A stretch of DNA of 64,000 bases from Gammaproteobacteria bacterium (lineage in GTDB: Bacteria > Pseudomonadota > Gammaproteobacteria > Burkholderiales > Gallionellaceae): contig JAHJNJ010000038.1 in assembly GCA_018820925.1 (NCBI GenBank), forward strand, positions 1 to 64,000, given 5' to 3'. The notes under the pieces are model-generated. The model had not been told where the DNA came from. It did not search any database and saw nothing but the letters and a program-made list of their open reading frames with translations. This document shows positions 1 to 11,266 of the stretch, in pieces; position 1 is the stretch's first letter; each line of letters starts with the position of its first letter. Position numbers and translations under genes: made by a program.

Positions 1-1
1 G

Positions 2-439
<438 letters not shown>

Positions 440-554
440 AATCGCCGCCTTGTATGGTATTGAGGACGGGGCGGGCGCGTAGCAAAACAGTCATGTCATC
501 CATGATAGAATGCGCACCTTCAATTTTTTGACCCTTATTTTTGAGAGGATAGAC

Positions 555-899
555 ATGATTTCAATCAGCCAGTTGTTCGTCAGCAACGCTTATGCAGAGG
601 GTGGCGCTCCGGCACCGCAAGGTGGCGGTTTCATGGAGTTTTTGCCTTTGGTTGCTTTGTTGGCCGTGTTCTATTTTCTTATCATGCGCCCGCAGCAAAA
701 GCGCGCCAAAGAGCTGAAAACAATGATTGAGGCGCTGCAAAAAGGCGATGAAGTCGTCACCGTCGGCGGTGTGATGGGGAAGGTGACCAAGCTTGGAGAA
801 GATAGCGTTGCCATTGAGATCGCCGACAACGTCGTCATCCAGGTGCAAAAAGCGGCCGTTCAGAACGTTCTGCCCAAAGGCACAATCAAGTCCATCTAA
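555..899 (+). CDS. yajC: Sec translocase accessory subunit YajC
   Basis: Small inner-membrane protein that associates with SecDF at the SecYEG translocon. At 114 residues it matches the family length. One membrane segment (FLPLVALLAVFYFLIMRP) is followed by the typical QQKRAKEL turn and a cytoplasmic domain with the GDEVVTVGGVMGKV signature. I chose the ATG at 555 because GAGAGG sits 8 nt upstream; an in-frame ATG at 510 would add 15 atypical residues without a ribosome-binding site. It lies between tgt and secD and is probably co-transcribed with them. Confidence 0.95.
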   Translation: MISISQLFVSNAYAEGGAPAPQGGGFMEFLPLVALLAVFYFLIMRPQQKRAKELKTMIEALQKGDEVVTVGGVMGKVTKLGEDSVAIEIADNVVIQVQKAAVQNVLPKGTIKSI

Positions 900-924
900 T
901 CACGCTGCAAAGCAAGGTGTTGCT

Positions 925-2736
925 ATGAACCGCTATCCACTGTGGAAAAACCTGCTGGTGCTGGTCGCGCTGGTGATCGGGTTGGTGTACTCCCTGCCCA
1001 ATCTGTATGGTGAAGCGCCGGCGGTGCAAGTGTTGCCGTTGCGTTCCAACCTGAAGGCCGATCCGGCATTGCTGGCGCGCGTGGAAGAGGCGCTGAAGTC
1101 AGCGCTACTGAATCCCGACGCCATGTCGCTGGATGCCACCAGCGTCAAGGCGCGGTTCAAGGACACCGACACCCAGCTCAAAGCGAAAGATGTGTTGCGT
1201 GCCGCGCTCGGCGAAGATTATATGGTGGCGCTCAACCTGTTGACGCGTTCACCGCAATGGCTGACCAGCCTCAATGCCTTGCCGATGTATCTCGGTCTCG
1301 ATTTGCGCGGCGGCGTGCATTTCCTGTTGCAGATCGATATGAAAGGTGCGCTGGACAAGGCGCTGGAATCGGATTCCGGCGATATTCGCAGCACTTTGCG
1401 TGAAGCGAATATCCCCTACTCCGGCGTGACCCGCGATGCCGGTGTGATCACCACCAAGTTCCGCGATGCCGATGCGCGCAGCAAGGGAGAAGCGGAGCTC
1501 AAACAGCGTTTCAACGGCCTGGAGTTCAATACGCGCGAAGCGGGCAGCGATTATCTGTTGCTTGCGACCCTCAAGCAACAGGAGCAAATGCGCATTCAGG
1601 AATCGGCAGTGCAACAGAACCTTGTTACTTTGCGCAATCGCGTGAACGAACTGGGCGTGTCGGAGCCGGTGATCCAGCAGCAGGGTGCGGACCGCATCGT
1701 GGTGCAACTGCCGGGCGTGCAGGATACCGCGCGCGCCAAGGACATTCTGGGCCGTACCGCCACGCTGGAAGTGCGCATGGTGGACGATGAGCACCATTAT
1801 GTTGCGGGTGCGGTCGCGCCTTTCGGTACCGAAGTATTCAAGGACAGGGACGGCACACCGCTGCTGGTGAAGAAGACCGTGATCCTGACCGGCGAACGCA
1901 TCAACGATGCGCAGCCGGGTTTTGACAGCCGCAACAACGAACCCGCCGTGCACATCAACCTGGATGCGGTCGGGGCGCGCAAGTTCAAGGAAGCGACGCG
2001 TGAAAACGTCGGCAAGCGCATGGCCATCATCCTGTTCGAAAAAGGGCGGGGCGAAGTGGTGACGGCGCCGGTGATCCGCGAGGAAATCGGCGGCGGACGC
2101 GTGCAGATCAGCGGCAAGATGAATACCGAAGAGGCCACCGATACCGCGCTGCTGTTGCGTGCCGGTGCGTTGGCCGCGCCGATGGAAATCATCGAAGAAC
2201 GTACCGTCGGCCCCAGCCTGGGGGCGGACAATATTGCACGCGGCTTTCATTCCACCTGGATCGGTTTTGCCGCCATTGCGGTCTTCATGATTGTCTATTA
2301 TCTGGTGTTCGGTGGAGTTTCCGTGCTGGCCCTGGCTGCCAACCTGCTGTTTCTGGTGGCGCTGCTGTCCATGATGCAGGCCACACTGACCCTGCCGGGC
2401 ATGGCGGCGATCGCGCTGACCCTGGGTATGGCGATCGACTCCAACGTGCTGATCAACGAGCGTATCCGCGAGGAGTTGCGCAATGGCATGCCGCCGCAAA
2501 CGGCGATCCATGCGGGTTACGATAATGCGTTCGCAACCATTCTCGACACCAATATCACCACGCTGATCGCCGGTATCGCCCTGTTCATGTTCGGCTCCGG
2601 CCCGGTCAAGGGATTTGCGGTGGTGCTGTGCCTGGGCATCCTGACTTCCATGTTCAGCGCAGTGATGGTTTCGCGCGGCCTGGTCAATCTGATTTACGGC
2701 AGCAAAGCGCGTCTGAACAAAGTCGCGATTGGTTAA
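925..2736 (+). CDS. secD: Protein translocase subunit SecD
   Basis: Proton-driven partner of SecF that pulls exported proteins through the inner membrane. The protein has 603 residues with an N-terminal membrane helix (residues 5-25), the LGLDLRGG motif that opens the family, a large periplasmic domain and a C-terminal cluster of membrane segments containing GMAIDSNVLINERIREE. The ATG at 925 is preceded by AAGGTG and begins the canonical MNRYPLWKN. An upstream in-frame ATG at 793 lies inside yajC and is rejected. secF begins 12 nt downstream. Confidence 0.97.
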   Translation: MNRYPLWKNLLVLVALVIGLVYSLPNLYGEAPAVQVLPLRSNLKADPALLARVEEALKSALLNPDAMSLDATSVKARFKDTDTQLKAKDVLRAALGEDYMVALNLLTRSPQWLTSLNALPMYLGLDLRGGVHFLLQIDMKGALDKALESDSGDIRSTLREANIPYSGVTRDAGVITTKFRDADARSKGEAELKQRFNGLEFNTREAGSDYLLLATLKQQEQMRIQESAVQQNLVTLRNRVNELGVSEPVIQQQGADRIVVQLPGVQDTARAKDILGRTATLEVRMVDDEHHYVAGAVAPFGTEVFKDRDGTPLLVKKTVILTGERINDAQPGFDSRNNEPAVHINLDAVGARKFKEATRENVGKRMAIILFEKGRGEVVTAPVIREEIGGGRVQISGKMNTEEATDTALLLRAGALAAPMEIIEERTVGPSLGADNIARGFHSTWIGFAAIAVFMIVYYLVFGGVSVLALAANLLFLVALLSMMQATLTLPGMAAIALTLGMAIDSNVLINERIREELRNGMPPQTAIHAGYDNAFATILDTNITTLIAGIALFMFGSGPVKGFAVVLCLGILTSMFSAVMVSRGLVNLIYGSKARLNKVAIG

Positions 2737-2748
2737 GGGAACACGACA

Positions 2749-3681
2749 ATGGAATTTTTCCGCATCAAAAAAGACATCCCGTTCATGAGTTATGGGCGTT
2801 ACACCACGACCATCTCGCTGGTGACATTTCTGTTCTCGGTCTTTTTCCTCGCGACCAAGGGTTTGAACTTCGGTGTGGACTTCACCGGCGGTACGGTGAT
2901 CGAGGTGCATTACGCCCAATCCGCCGAACTGGATAAAGTGCGCGCGCAACTCGGCAGCATCGGCCTGAACGATGCGCTGGTGCAGAATTTCGGTTCCAGC
3001 AAGGATGTGCTGATTCAGGTTCCGCTCAAGCAAAACAAAGTGGGGTCAAAACTCTCCGAGCAGGTGATGGAAGCCCTGCATCAGCAGGATGCCAGTGTCG
3101 AGATGCGCCGCGTCGAATTTGTCGGGCCGCAAGTCGGCAAGGACCTGGTCGAGAACGGCGCAATGGCACTGTTGCTGGTCAGTCTGGGCATCGTCGGTTA
3201 CTTGTGGCTGCGCTTCGAGTGGAAATTCGGCCTGGCGGCGATCATCGCCAACCTGCACGACGTGGTCATCATTCTCGGCTTCTTCGCGTTCTTCCAGTGG
3301 GAATTCTCGCTCACGGTGCTGGCTGCGGTGCTGGCCGTGCTGGGCTATTCCGTGAACGAATCGGTGGTGGTATTCGACCGGATTCGCGAAAACTTCCGCA
3401 AGATGCGCAAGACCGAAGTCAGTCATATTATCGACAATGCCATCACCCGCACCATGTCACGCACCATCATTACGCACGGGAGCACCCAGATGATGGTGAC
3501 CTCCATGCTGTTCCTGGGCGGCGAGACGCTGCATTTCTTCGCGCTGGCGCTGACCATCGGCATCCTGTTCAGCATTTATTCCTCGGTGCTGGTTGCCAGC
3601 CCGCTGCTGCTGATGTTCGGCGTGTCGCGCGAAGACTTCATCAAGCCGGAAAAGACGGAAGCTGAAGAGGTTCTGCCTTAA
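2749..3681 (+). CDS. secF: Protein translocase subunit SecF
   Basis: Forms the SecDF complex with the preceding gene. The 310 residues have the standard plan: an N-terminal helix, the FGVDFTGGT motif near residue 42, a short periplasmic region, then five membrane segments including the VLGYSVNESVVVFDRIRE helix with conserved charged residues. The stop codon overlaps the start of the next gene (TAATG), so SecF translation is coupled to the DedA-family gene. Confidence 0.97.
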   Translation: MEFFRIKKDIPFMSYGRYTTTISLVTFLFSVFFLATKGLNFGVDFTGGTVIEVHYAQSAELDKVRAQLGSIGLNDALVQNFGSSKDVLIQVPLKQNKVGSKLSEQVMEALHQQDASVEMRRVEFVGPQVGKDLVENGAMALLLVSLGIVGYLWLRFEWKFGLAAIIANLHDVVIILGFFAFFQWEFSLTVLAAVLAVLGYSVNESVVVFDRIRENFRKMRKTEVSHIIDNAITRTMSRTIITHGSTQMMVTSMLFLGGETLHFFALALTIGILFSIYSSVLVASPLLLMFGVSREDFIKPEKTEAEEVLP

Positions 3682-4322
3682 TGGAATTGCTTACCGGTTT
3701 CATCGACATCGTCCTGCACCTGGACGCGCACCTGCTGGCGTTGGTACAGGAGTACGGGGTCTGGGTCTACGCCATCCTGTTTGCCATCATTTTCTCGGAA
3801 ACCGGCCTGGTCTTTGCGCCTTTTTTGCCCGGCGATTCGCTGCTGTTTGTGATCGGTGCGCTGTGCGGCATGGGTTCGCTGGAGCTGCAAGTGGCGATGC
3901 CGCTATTGATCCTGGCTGCGTTCATGGGGGACAACACCAACTACTGGGTCGGTCGCCTGCTCGGACTGCGCCTGCTCAATCATCCCAACCAGCGCCTGAT
4001 CAAGCACGAACATCTGGAAAAGACTCATGCCTTCTACGAGAAGCACGGCGGCAAGACCATCATTTTCGCGCGCTTCCTGCCCATCATCCGCACCTTCGCA
4101 CCGTTTGTGGCCGGCATCGGTACCATGAATTACCGTTTGTATCTGATGTTCAGCATTGCGGGCGGCGTGGCCTGGATCGGCAGCCTGATACTGGCGGGAT
4201 ATTTCTTCGGCAACATCCCCATCATCAAGGACAACCTGACCCTGATGATTCTTGTCATCATCTTCATTTCGCTGGTTCCTGCCATCAGCGAATTCATCAG
4301 GCATCGCAGGCAGCGGGCGTAA
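3681..4322 (+). CDS. DedA-family inner-membrane protein
   Basis: A 213-residue polytopic protein of the DedA/SNARE-associated family, whose members act as lipid flippases or scramblases (undecaprenyl phosphate or phospholipid recycling) and support proton-motive-force homeostasis. Family marks are the E-x2-L-x-F-APFLPGDSLLF stretch, GDNTNYWVGR and the ARFLPIIRTFAPFVAGIGTM motif with its conserved arginines. It overlaps the secF stop by one base, so it is the last gene of the sec operon here. It converges with gluQ, with only 4 nt between the two stops. The exact substrate cannot be read from sequence. Confidence 0.9.
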   Translation: MELLTGFIDIVLHLDAHLLALVQEYGVWVYAILFAIIFSETGLVFAPFLPGDSLLFVIGALCGMGSLELQVAMPLLILAAFMGDNTNYWVGRLLGLRLLNHPNQRLIKHEHLEKTHAFYEKHGGKTIIFARFLPIIRTFAPFVAGIGTMNYRLYLMFSIAGGVAWIGSLILAGYFFGNIPIIKDNLTLMILVIIFISLVPAISEFIRHRRQRA

Positions 4323-5245
4323 AGACTCAGAGTGCGGGAAGCGTCCCGATTCCCCGTATTTTTGTCGCATCCCAGTTTGCAATAGCCCAATCCAGAACGG
4401 CTTTCAGGTCGTAACCGGCCAGTTCGACGGGTGGGTGCTGCTGCAAGAACTCCAGCACGCGCAACAACGTCCTGACGGGATGAGTCTCATCCACTGGCGC
4501 AGCCAGCGTCTGTTTGCTCAACTTTTCCTTCGCATTGTTTACTGCGACAGGCAAGTGTAAATATTGTGGAATACGCAGGCCAAGCAAACGCTGCAGATAT
4601 ATCTGGCGAGGAGTGGAATCCAATAAGTCAGCACCGCGCACGATATGCGTGATGCCCTGGAACGCATCGTCGACGACGACTGCCAACTGATAGGCAAACA
4701 GACCATCCGCGCGTTTCACCACGAAATCGCCGATTTCGGATTCGAGGTTTTGTGAGATGTGGCCTTGCAAAGCATCGACGAATGCAATCGGGGAAGGGGG
4801 AAGAGGGAAGGGAGAAGGGTATTGGTCGGTGCGTACCCGCCAGGCCGGTGTCACGCGCTGATGTGCCATGCCGTTGCGGCAAGTCCCCGGATAAACGAAT
4901 CCCTCAATGCCGTGCAACGCCGAATCCGCGATCTCCTTGCGCGTGCAGCAACACGGATATACCGCATCAATGGCTTGCAACTTGAGCAACGCCTCCTCAT
5001 AAGCTGCCGTACGCTGGCTCTGATAAATGACAGGCTCGTCGCTTTGCAGCCCGAACGCATCCAGCGTGCGCAGAATATCCTCTGCCGCACCCGCCACACA
5101 ACGCGGCGTATCGAGATCTTCCATGCGCACCAGCCAGGTGCCGTGATGATGTTTTGCGTCGAGATAGCTGCCGACGGCAGCGACGAGCGAGCCGAAGTGC
5201 AGCGCTCCAGTGGGGGAGGGGGCGAAACGCCCCCTGTATGCGGGG

Positions 5246-7504
<2,259 letters not shown>

Positions 7505-7807
7505 TTAATTTTCCTCCGTGTGGCATCGTAGCGGATGCCCGTGCTGCTTTGCAAACGCCGATACCTGGGTGACTTTGGTCTCGGCGATGTCTTTTGGATA
7601 CACACCGCATACGGCGGAACCCTCATTATGTATTTTGAGCATCACTTGTGTTGCACGTTCCGTGCCCATCGAAAAAAACGTCTGTAGAACCTCGATGACG
7701 AATTCCATGGTGGTGAAGTCGTCGTTAAGCAAAATCACCTTGTACAGCTTCGGTGGCTTGGTCTTGCTGCGTTCCAATAAACTTACGTTTTCTTGCTTGG
7801 TTGCCAT
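7505..7807 (-). CDS. clpS: ClpA adaptor protein ClpS
   Basis: A 100-residue N-end-rule adaptor that delivers substrates with destabilising N-terminal residues to ClpAP. It shows the conserved [20 protein letters not shown] (binding pocket with the acidic DD), then [20 protein letters not shown]. It lies directly upstream of clpA with abutting stop and start and is transcribed away from the cold-shock gene. Confidence 0.96.
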   Translation of the reverse strand: MATKQENVSLLERSKTKPPKLYKVILLNDDFTTMEFVIEVLQTFFSMGTERATQVMLKIHNEGSAVCGVYPKDIAETKVTQVSAFAKQHGHPLRCHTEEN

Positions 7808-7897
7808 TGTTCGCTATTCTCACCCAGTGCTCAGTTGCATATTTGACGATTAACGAGCGATTTTCAAGTCAATTCGATAATAAATCTTAATTAACCC

Positions 7898-7926
7898 TTG
7901 ACGTTACAAGTTCAAGTGGGGTAAAA
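7898..7926 (+). promoter_or_regulatory. Possible promoter of the cold-shock gene
   Basis: TTGACG (7898-7903), a 17-nt spacer, then GTAAAA (7921-7926). The -35 is good and the -10 weak. A start about 7 nt downstream would give a 5' leader of roughly 120 nt before the cold-shock start codon, which is the long leader typical of temperature-sensing csp mRNAs. The rest of the clpS-csp gap (7808-8054) shows no gene. Confidence 0.4.
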
Positions 7927-8054
7927 AGCGCACGGGTGTTTGAATCAAAGTATCTGCTAGTGCTGGTTTTGCCATGTGCGGTCCCATTTGCGATCTTGTG
8001 AATTCAAACAATTTGACGGGCTTCCACCCGTCGTTTTTCGTAAGGAAGCAAAGC

Positions 8055-8258
8055 ATGGCAAACGGTACAGTTAAATGGTTCAATGACGCAAAGGGTTTCG
8101 GTTTTATTACGCCCGATGATGGTAGCGAAGATCTGTTCGCGCACTTCTCCGCGATCAACATGAGCGGCTTCAAATCGCTCAAAGAAGGTCAGAAAGTGAC
8201 CTTTGAAGTTGTTCAAGGCCCGAAGGGCAAACAAGCCTCCAACATCCAGGCGGGTTAA
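8055..8258 (+). CDS. Cold-shock domain protein (CspA family)
   Basis: A 67-residue single-stranded nucleic-acid chaperone made of one cold-shock domain. RNP1 (KGFGFITP) and RNP2 (DLFAHFS) are intact, and the protein starts with the family's NGTVKWFND. The ATG at 8055 follows GGAAGCAAAGC; the upstream in-frame ATG at 7974 would add unrelated residues and is rejected. It ends 17 nt before a strong terminator, so it is monocistronic. Which csp paralogue it is cannot be decided. Confidence 0.95.
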   Translation: MANGTVKWFNDAKGFGFITPDDGSEDLFAHFSAINMSGFKSLKEGQKVTFEVVQGPKGKQASNIQAG

Positions 8259-8274
8259 TTCCAGCCTGAGTTGC

Positions 8275-8309
8275 AAAAAGCCCGCCACGAAAGTGGCGGG
8301 CTTTTTGTT
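8275..8309 (+). terminator. Intrinsic terminator of the cold-shock gene
   Basis: A-tract, then the hairpin AGCCCGCCAC / GTGGCGGGCT with a short loop and a run of T (TTTTTG). Strong rho-independent form immediately after the stop codon. Confidence 0.9.
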
Positions 8310-8352
8310 TTGAGTTCAATTTTGCAGTTTCCTGCCCGCGTGGAACCAGACA

Positions 8353-8895
8353 ATGAGCCGTGTTTTACTCTTCAACAAGCCATATGGCGTGATTTGCCAG
8401 TTTAGCCGTGACGGACTGCACCCCACGCTGGCGGACTATATTTCCATGCCCGGATTTTATCCGGCAGGGCGCCTGGACACCGACAGCGAAGGACTGCTGT
8501 TGCTCACCGATGATGGCAAGTTGCAGCATCGCATTACCGACCCGAAACACAAACTTCCCAAGACCTATTGGGTGCAAGTGGAAGGGGTGCCGGATGAGGC
8601 GGCTCTGCAACGATTGCGTAGCGGGGTCAAGCTCGGCGACTTCACTGCGCAGCCTGCCGAAGTGCGTCTCATGGATGAGCCGACAGGCTTGTGGCAACGC
8701 GATCCGCCCGTTCGTTTTCGCAAAGACATTCCCACCAGTTGGTTGCAGATGTCCATCCGCGAGGGCAAGAACCGCCAGGTGCGGCGCATGACGGCGGCAG
8801 TGGGTTTCCCCACCTTGCGCTTGATTCGCTATGCAATCGGCGACTGGAAACTGGATGGAATCCCACACGGAAAGTGGTTGAATATCAACGCGTAA
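8353..8895 (+). CDS. rluE: 23S rRNA pseudouridine synthase RluE-type
   Basis: A short (180 aa) RluB/E/F-family pseudouridine synthase without an S4 domain, as expected for RluE, which modifies U2457 of 23S rRNA. The catalytic Asp sits in GRLDTDSEGLLLLTDDG, with the FNKPYGV entry strand and the KEGKNRQVRRM-like REGKNRQVRRM motif. It stands alone between the csp terminator and the next small ORF. Confidence 0.92.
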   Translation: MSRVLLFNKPYGVICQFSRDGLHPTLADYISMPGFYPAGRLDTDSEGLLLLTDDGKLQHRITDPKHKLPKTYWVQVEGVPDEAALQRLRSGVKLGDFTAQPAEVRLMDEPTGLWQRDPPVRFRKDIPTSWLQMSIREGKNRQVRRMTAAVGFPTLRLIRYAIGDWKLDGIPHGKWLNINA

Positions 8896-9079
8896 TCCAT
8901 GTTTTAAGTGTGGTCGAAAGGCTGTCTGCAAGCCGTCAGCGCTGTCCTCATATCCCCGACATTACATCAGGTCATCTGTCGAATCCCCAGTTGTTATGCA
9001 TTCCAGACATTGGCATGGTTGTTGCGTTGTCCTTATTCATAATTCCCCAAAATAGGGGAGAGCGTGAATAGGAGGATGT

Positions 9080-9226
9080 ATGAAACCGGTATGGCTGGGA
9101 ATTGTTTTTTTTCTTGTGTACGGCTTGTTTTCCATCAAGAGTCATGCGGCGCAGGAAGGGCTGACTGCGGTAACGCCCGGCATGGGGGATGAGTTGGGTT
9201 GGCACAGGCCCTGCCGGGGCGGGTAG
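9080..9226 (+). CDS. Putative 48-residue secreted or membrane peptide coupled to the downstream gene
   Basis: Not recognised as a known family. A perfect AGGAGG (9070-9075) precedes an ATG at 9080. The product begins MKPVWLGIVFFLVYGLFS, a short positive start and a hydrophobic run, followed by a possible signal-peptidase site (SHAAQ). The stop codon TAG directly abuts the ATG of the next gene, so translation is very likely coupled. It could be a leader peptide, a secreted peptide or the remnant of a longer gene. The ribosome-binding site is the best evidence that it is translated. Confidence 0.5.
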   Translation: MKPVWLGIVFFLVYGLFSIKSHAAQEGLTAVTPGMGDELGWHRPCRGG

Positions 9227-10309
9227 ATGCGCAAGGTTCTCGTCGTGGTTGGCACTGATTCCGAAGCAATCAGGGCGTTACCGTTGATTCACAGCTTGCG
9301 TGCCGTCCCTTCAATGCAAACGGTTGTTTGTATTGCGGCGCAGGATAGCCAGTTGCTTGCTGCAGAATTGGCAAGCTTCGGTTTCCTCGTGGACGAAGAG
9401 CTGGAACTGATCAGGCAAACGTTGAATGCAAACGTATCGCCGGGTGTCGACCGTGTGATTGGGAAGCACAAGCCCGATTGCGTGCTGGTATATGGAGACG
9501 CATGCAAATCGATGGCGTCATTCAGTGGGCACAGTCTGTTCGGATGCCTCGGGGCCGGACTGCGCATGTATGAACTGCGTCATCACAGTGCGGAAAGTGC
9601 GAACCCGAGGGGGATTAACCTGACGGCAACGCGATATTTCGTTTCTTCCGTTACTTCGCGCGATAACCTGCTTGAAGAGGGGGTGGCTCCCGAAAATGTA
9701 TTTCTCACCGACAGCACCGAGGTCGATGCGGCATTGATGGTGGCCGAACGCATCCGCAATGATGATGTACTGAGAACGAAGCTGGCGGCCGATTTTCCGT
9801 TTCTTGATCCGGATAAGCGCTTGATTCTTATTGCCGGATATCGGCATGAAAACCGGAGCGGACATATGGCGAGTCTGAGCCCTGCACTGAAATGCCTGGC
9901 GATGCGTTCCGACCTGCAAATAGTCTGTCTGGCATGTTCCGATTCCGGAATGGATGAAGTCATGGACGAAAAATTCGCCGGACTGCCCAATATTACATTT
10001 GTCCAGCCGCAGGACTATCTCCACTCCGTTTACCTGATGCTGACCGCCTACTTCATCATTACCGGTCCGGACGTCACGCCGAAGGAAGTGCTGGCGTTGG
10101 GCAAGCCGGTACTGGAGATGCGCGACTTGTCTGGATACCGGGATGCGGGAGCCATCGATGATCTGGCGGAGAGGGATGCCGACCGCATTCTGCAGGAATG
10201 CGCCAGGCTTCTGGATGACCCCGCCTGTTACAGAACCTTTTCCTTCCATCGCACCCCCCATGGCGACGGGCATGCCAGCCAGCGCATTGTGGAGACCCTG
10301 TTGCGCTAA
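9227..10309 (+). CDS. Divergent UDP-N-acetylglucosamine 2-epimerase-like protein (active site altered)
   Basis: A 360-residue protein with the two-Rossmann (GT-B) plan of WecB/MnaA epimerases, but with family motifs degraded. GTRPEAIK is GTDSEAIR (Asp 11 instead of Arg). VxGDT is VYGDA (Asp 91 kept). The E-A-G-LRS motif is LGAGLR (Glu lost near 109). The HRRENxG motif is YRHENRSG (His replaced by Tyr 205). SGGxQEE is GPDVTPKE. Known catalytic residues of WecB (Arg10, Glu117, His213) therefore appear missing, so epimerase activity is doubtful. It could bind a UDP-sugar or catalyse another reaction. Its start abuts the stop of the preceding small peptide gene. Confidence 0.75.
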   Translation: MRKVLVVVGTDSEAIRALPLIHSLRAVPSMQTVVCIAAQDSQLLAAELASFGFLVDEELELIRQTLNANVSPGVDRVIGKHKPDCVLVYGDACKSMASFSGHSLFGCLGAGLRMYELRHHSAESANPRGINLTATRYFVSSVTSRDNLLEEGVAPENVFLTDSTEVDAALMVAERIRNDDVLRTKLAADFPFLDPDKRLILIAGYRHENRSGHMASLSPALKCLAMRSDLQIVCLACSDSGMDEVMDEKFAGLPNITFVQPQDYLHSVYLMLTAYFIITGPDVTPKEVLALGKPVLEMRDLSGYRDAGAIDDLAERDADRILQECARLLDDPACYRTFSFHRTPHGDGHASQRIVETLLR

Positions 10310-10315
10310 ACCAGC

Positions 10316-10345
10316 TTCTTCCAATGCGGGGGCACAGGGTATAAT
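10316..10345 (+). promoter_or_regulatory. Possible promoter of the FmdB/DUF502/aspS group
   Basis: A perfect TATAAT at 10340-10345 with a weak TTCTTC at 10316-10321 and an 18-nt spacer. It lies 30 nt upstream of the FmdB-family start codon in a 65-nt gap. Confidence 0.45.
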
Positions 10346-10374
10346 GCGCGCCTTTCAAAATGCAGGAGCGGGTC

Positions 10375-10617
10375 ATGCCCATCTACGAATATCGTTGCAG
10401 CAGTTGCGGTGCACAAAAAGATGTCATGCAGAAATTGAGCGATGCGCCGCTGACCAAGTGTCCGGAATGCGGCCAGGAGACGTTCGCCAAACAGCTTAGC
10501 GCGGCGGGTTTTCAGCTCAAAGGGAACGGTTACTACGCCACCGATTTCAAGAACAAGCCTGCCCAGTGCGAACCCTCGGCTTGTGCGAATTGTCCGTCTG
10601 CGGGTACGCATTCGTGA
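10375..10617 (+). CDS. FmdB-family zinc-ribbon protein
   Basis: An 80-residue protein starting with the family signature MPIYEYRCSSCG. It has two CxxC knuckles (CSSC, CPEC) that form a zinc ribbon, followed by the GFQLKGNGYYATDF motif and a Cys-rich tail. FmdB-like regulators were named from formamidase operons, but their role is generally unknown. The stop overlaps the GTG start of the DUF502 gene (GTGA). The gene pair before aspS is a common betaproteobacterial arrangement. Confidence 0.9.
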   Translation: MPIYEYRCSSCGAQKDVMQKLSDAPLTKCPECGQETFAKQLSAAGFQLKGNGYYATDFKNKPAQCEPSACANCPSAGTHS

Positions 10618-11231
10618 AGAAATACCTGTTGACCGGCCTGCTGGTGTGGGTTCCTTTGGGGATCACGCTGTGGGTGCTGAACCTCATTATCGGTACGCTG
10701 GACAGCACGCTGACCTTGCTGCCCGCGCACTGGCGTCCGGATGAGTTTCTCGGTATTCATATTCCCGGCTTGGGCGTCATCCTGACCGCGGTGGTGGTGG
10801 TGGGTACGGGCCTGCTGGTACGCAACGTCTTCGGTCAGCGTTTGCTGACCTATTGGGACGGTATGTTGCGCCGTATCCCCTTCGTCAACGCCATCTACAA
10901 CAGCGTCAAGCAAGTAACCGACACGTTGCTGTCGGAAAACGGCAATGCATTCGGCAAAGTGCTGCTGGTGCGCTATCCGCATCCCAACGCATGGTCGCTG
11001 GCTTTTCAAACCAGTGTGCCGGGTGAAGTGACGCGGGTGCTGGAAGGCGACGAATACGTTGGCGTATTCGTGCCGACCACGCCCAGTCCGGTGAACGGAT
11101 TCTATTTTTACGTGAAGAAGTCCGAGACCGTCGAACTGGACATCAGCGTGGATGCCGCGTTTAAAGCCATTATTTCGATGGGTGTGGTGACCTCGCCGGA
11201 AGCTGCCCAGTTGCCCGGATCCAACTTGTAA
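10614..11231 (+). CDS. DUF502 family inner-membrane protein
   Basis: 205 residues with two membrane segments near the N-terminus (LLTGLLVWVPLGITLWVLNL and LGVILTAVVVVGTGLLVRNV), then the family's RIPFVNAIYNSVKQVTDTLL stretch and a C-terminal domain with FVPTTPSPVNGFYFYV. Function is unknown. I chose the GTG at 10614, which overlaps the FmdB stop (GTGA), because the protein then starts VKKYLLTG as in relatives; the ATG at 10566 lies within the upstream gene. Confidence 0.9.
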   Translation: MKKYLLTGLLVWVPLGITLWVLNLIIGTLDSTLTLLPAHWRPDEFLGIHIPGLGVILTAVVVVGTGLLVRNVFGQRLLTYWDGMLRRIPFVNAIYNSVKQVTDTLLSENGNAFGKVLLVRYPHPNAWSLAFQTSVPGEVTRVLEGDEYVGVFVPTTPSPVNGFYFYVKKSETVELDISVDAAFKAIISMGVVTSPEAAQLPGSNL

Positions 11232-11266
11232 TCCTCCCTTTGTTTTTCTGATTGAACTGAATCTCT

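Noticed and set aside
1249-3033. 594-codon open frame antisense to secD/secF
   Set aside because: Shadow of the secDF reading frames with no domain-like composition.
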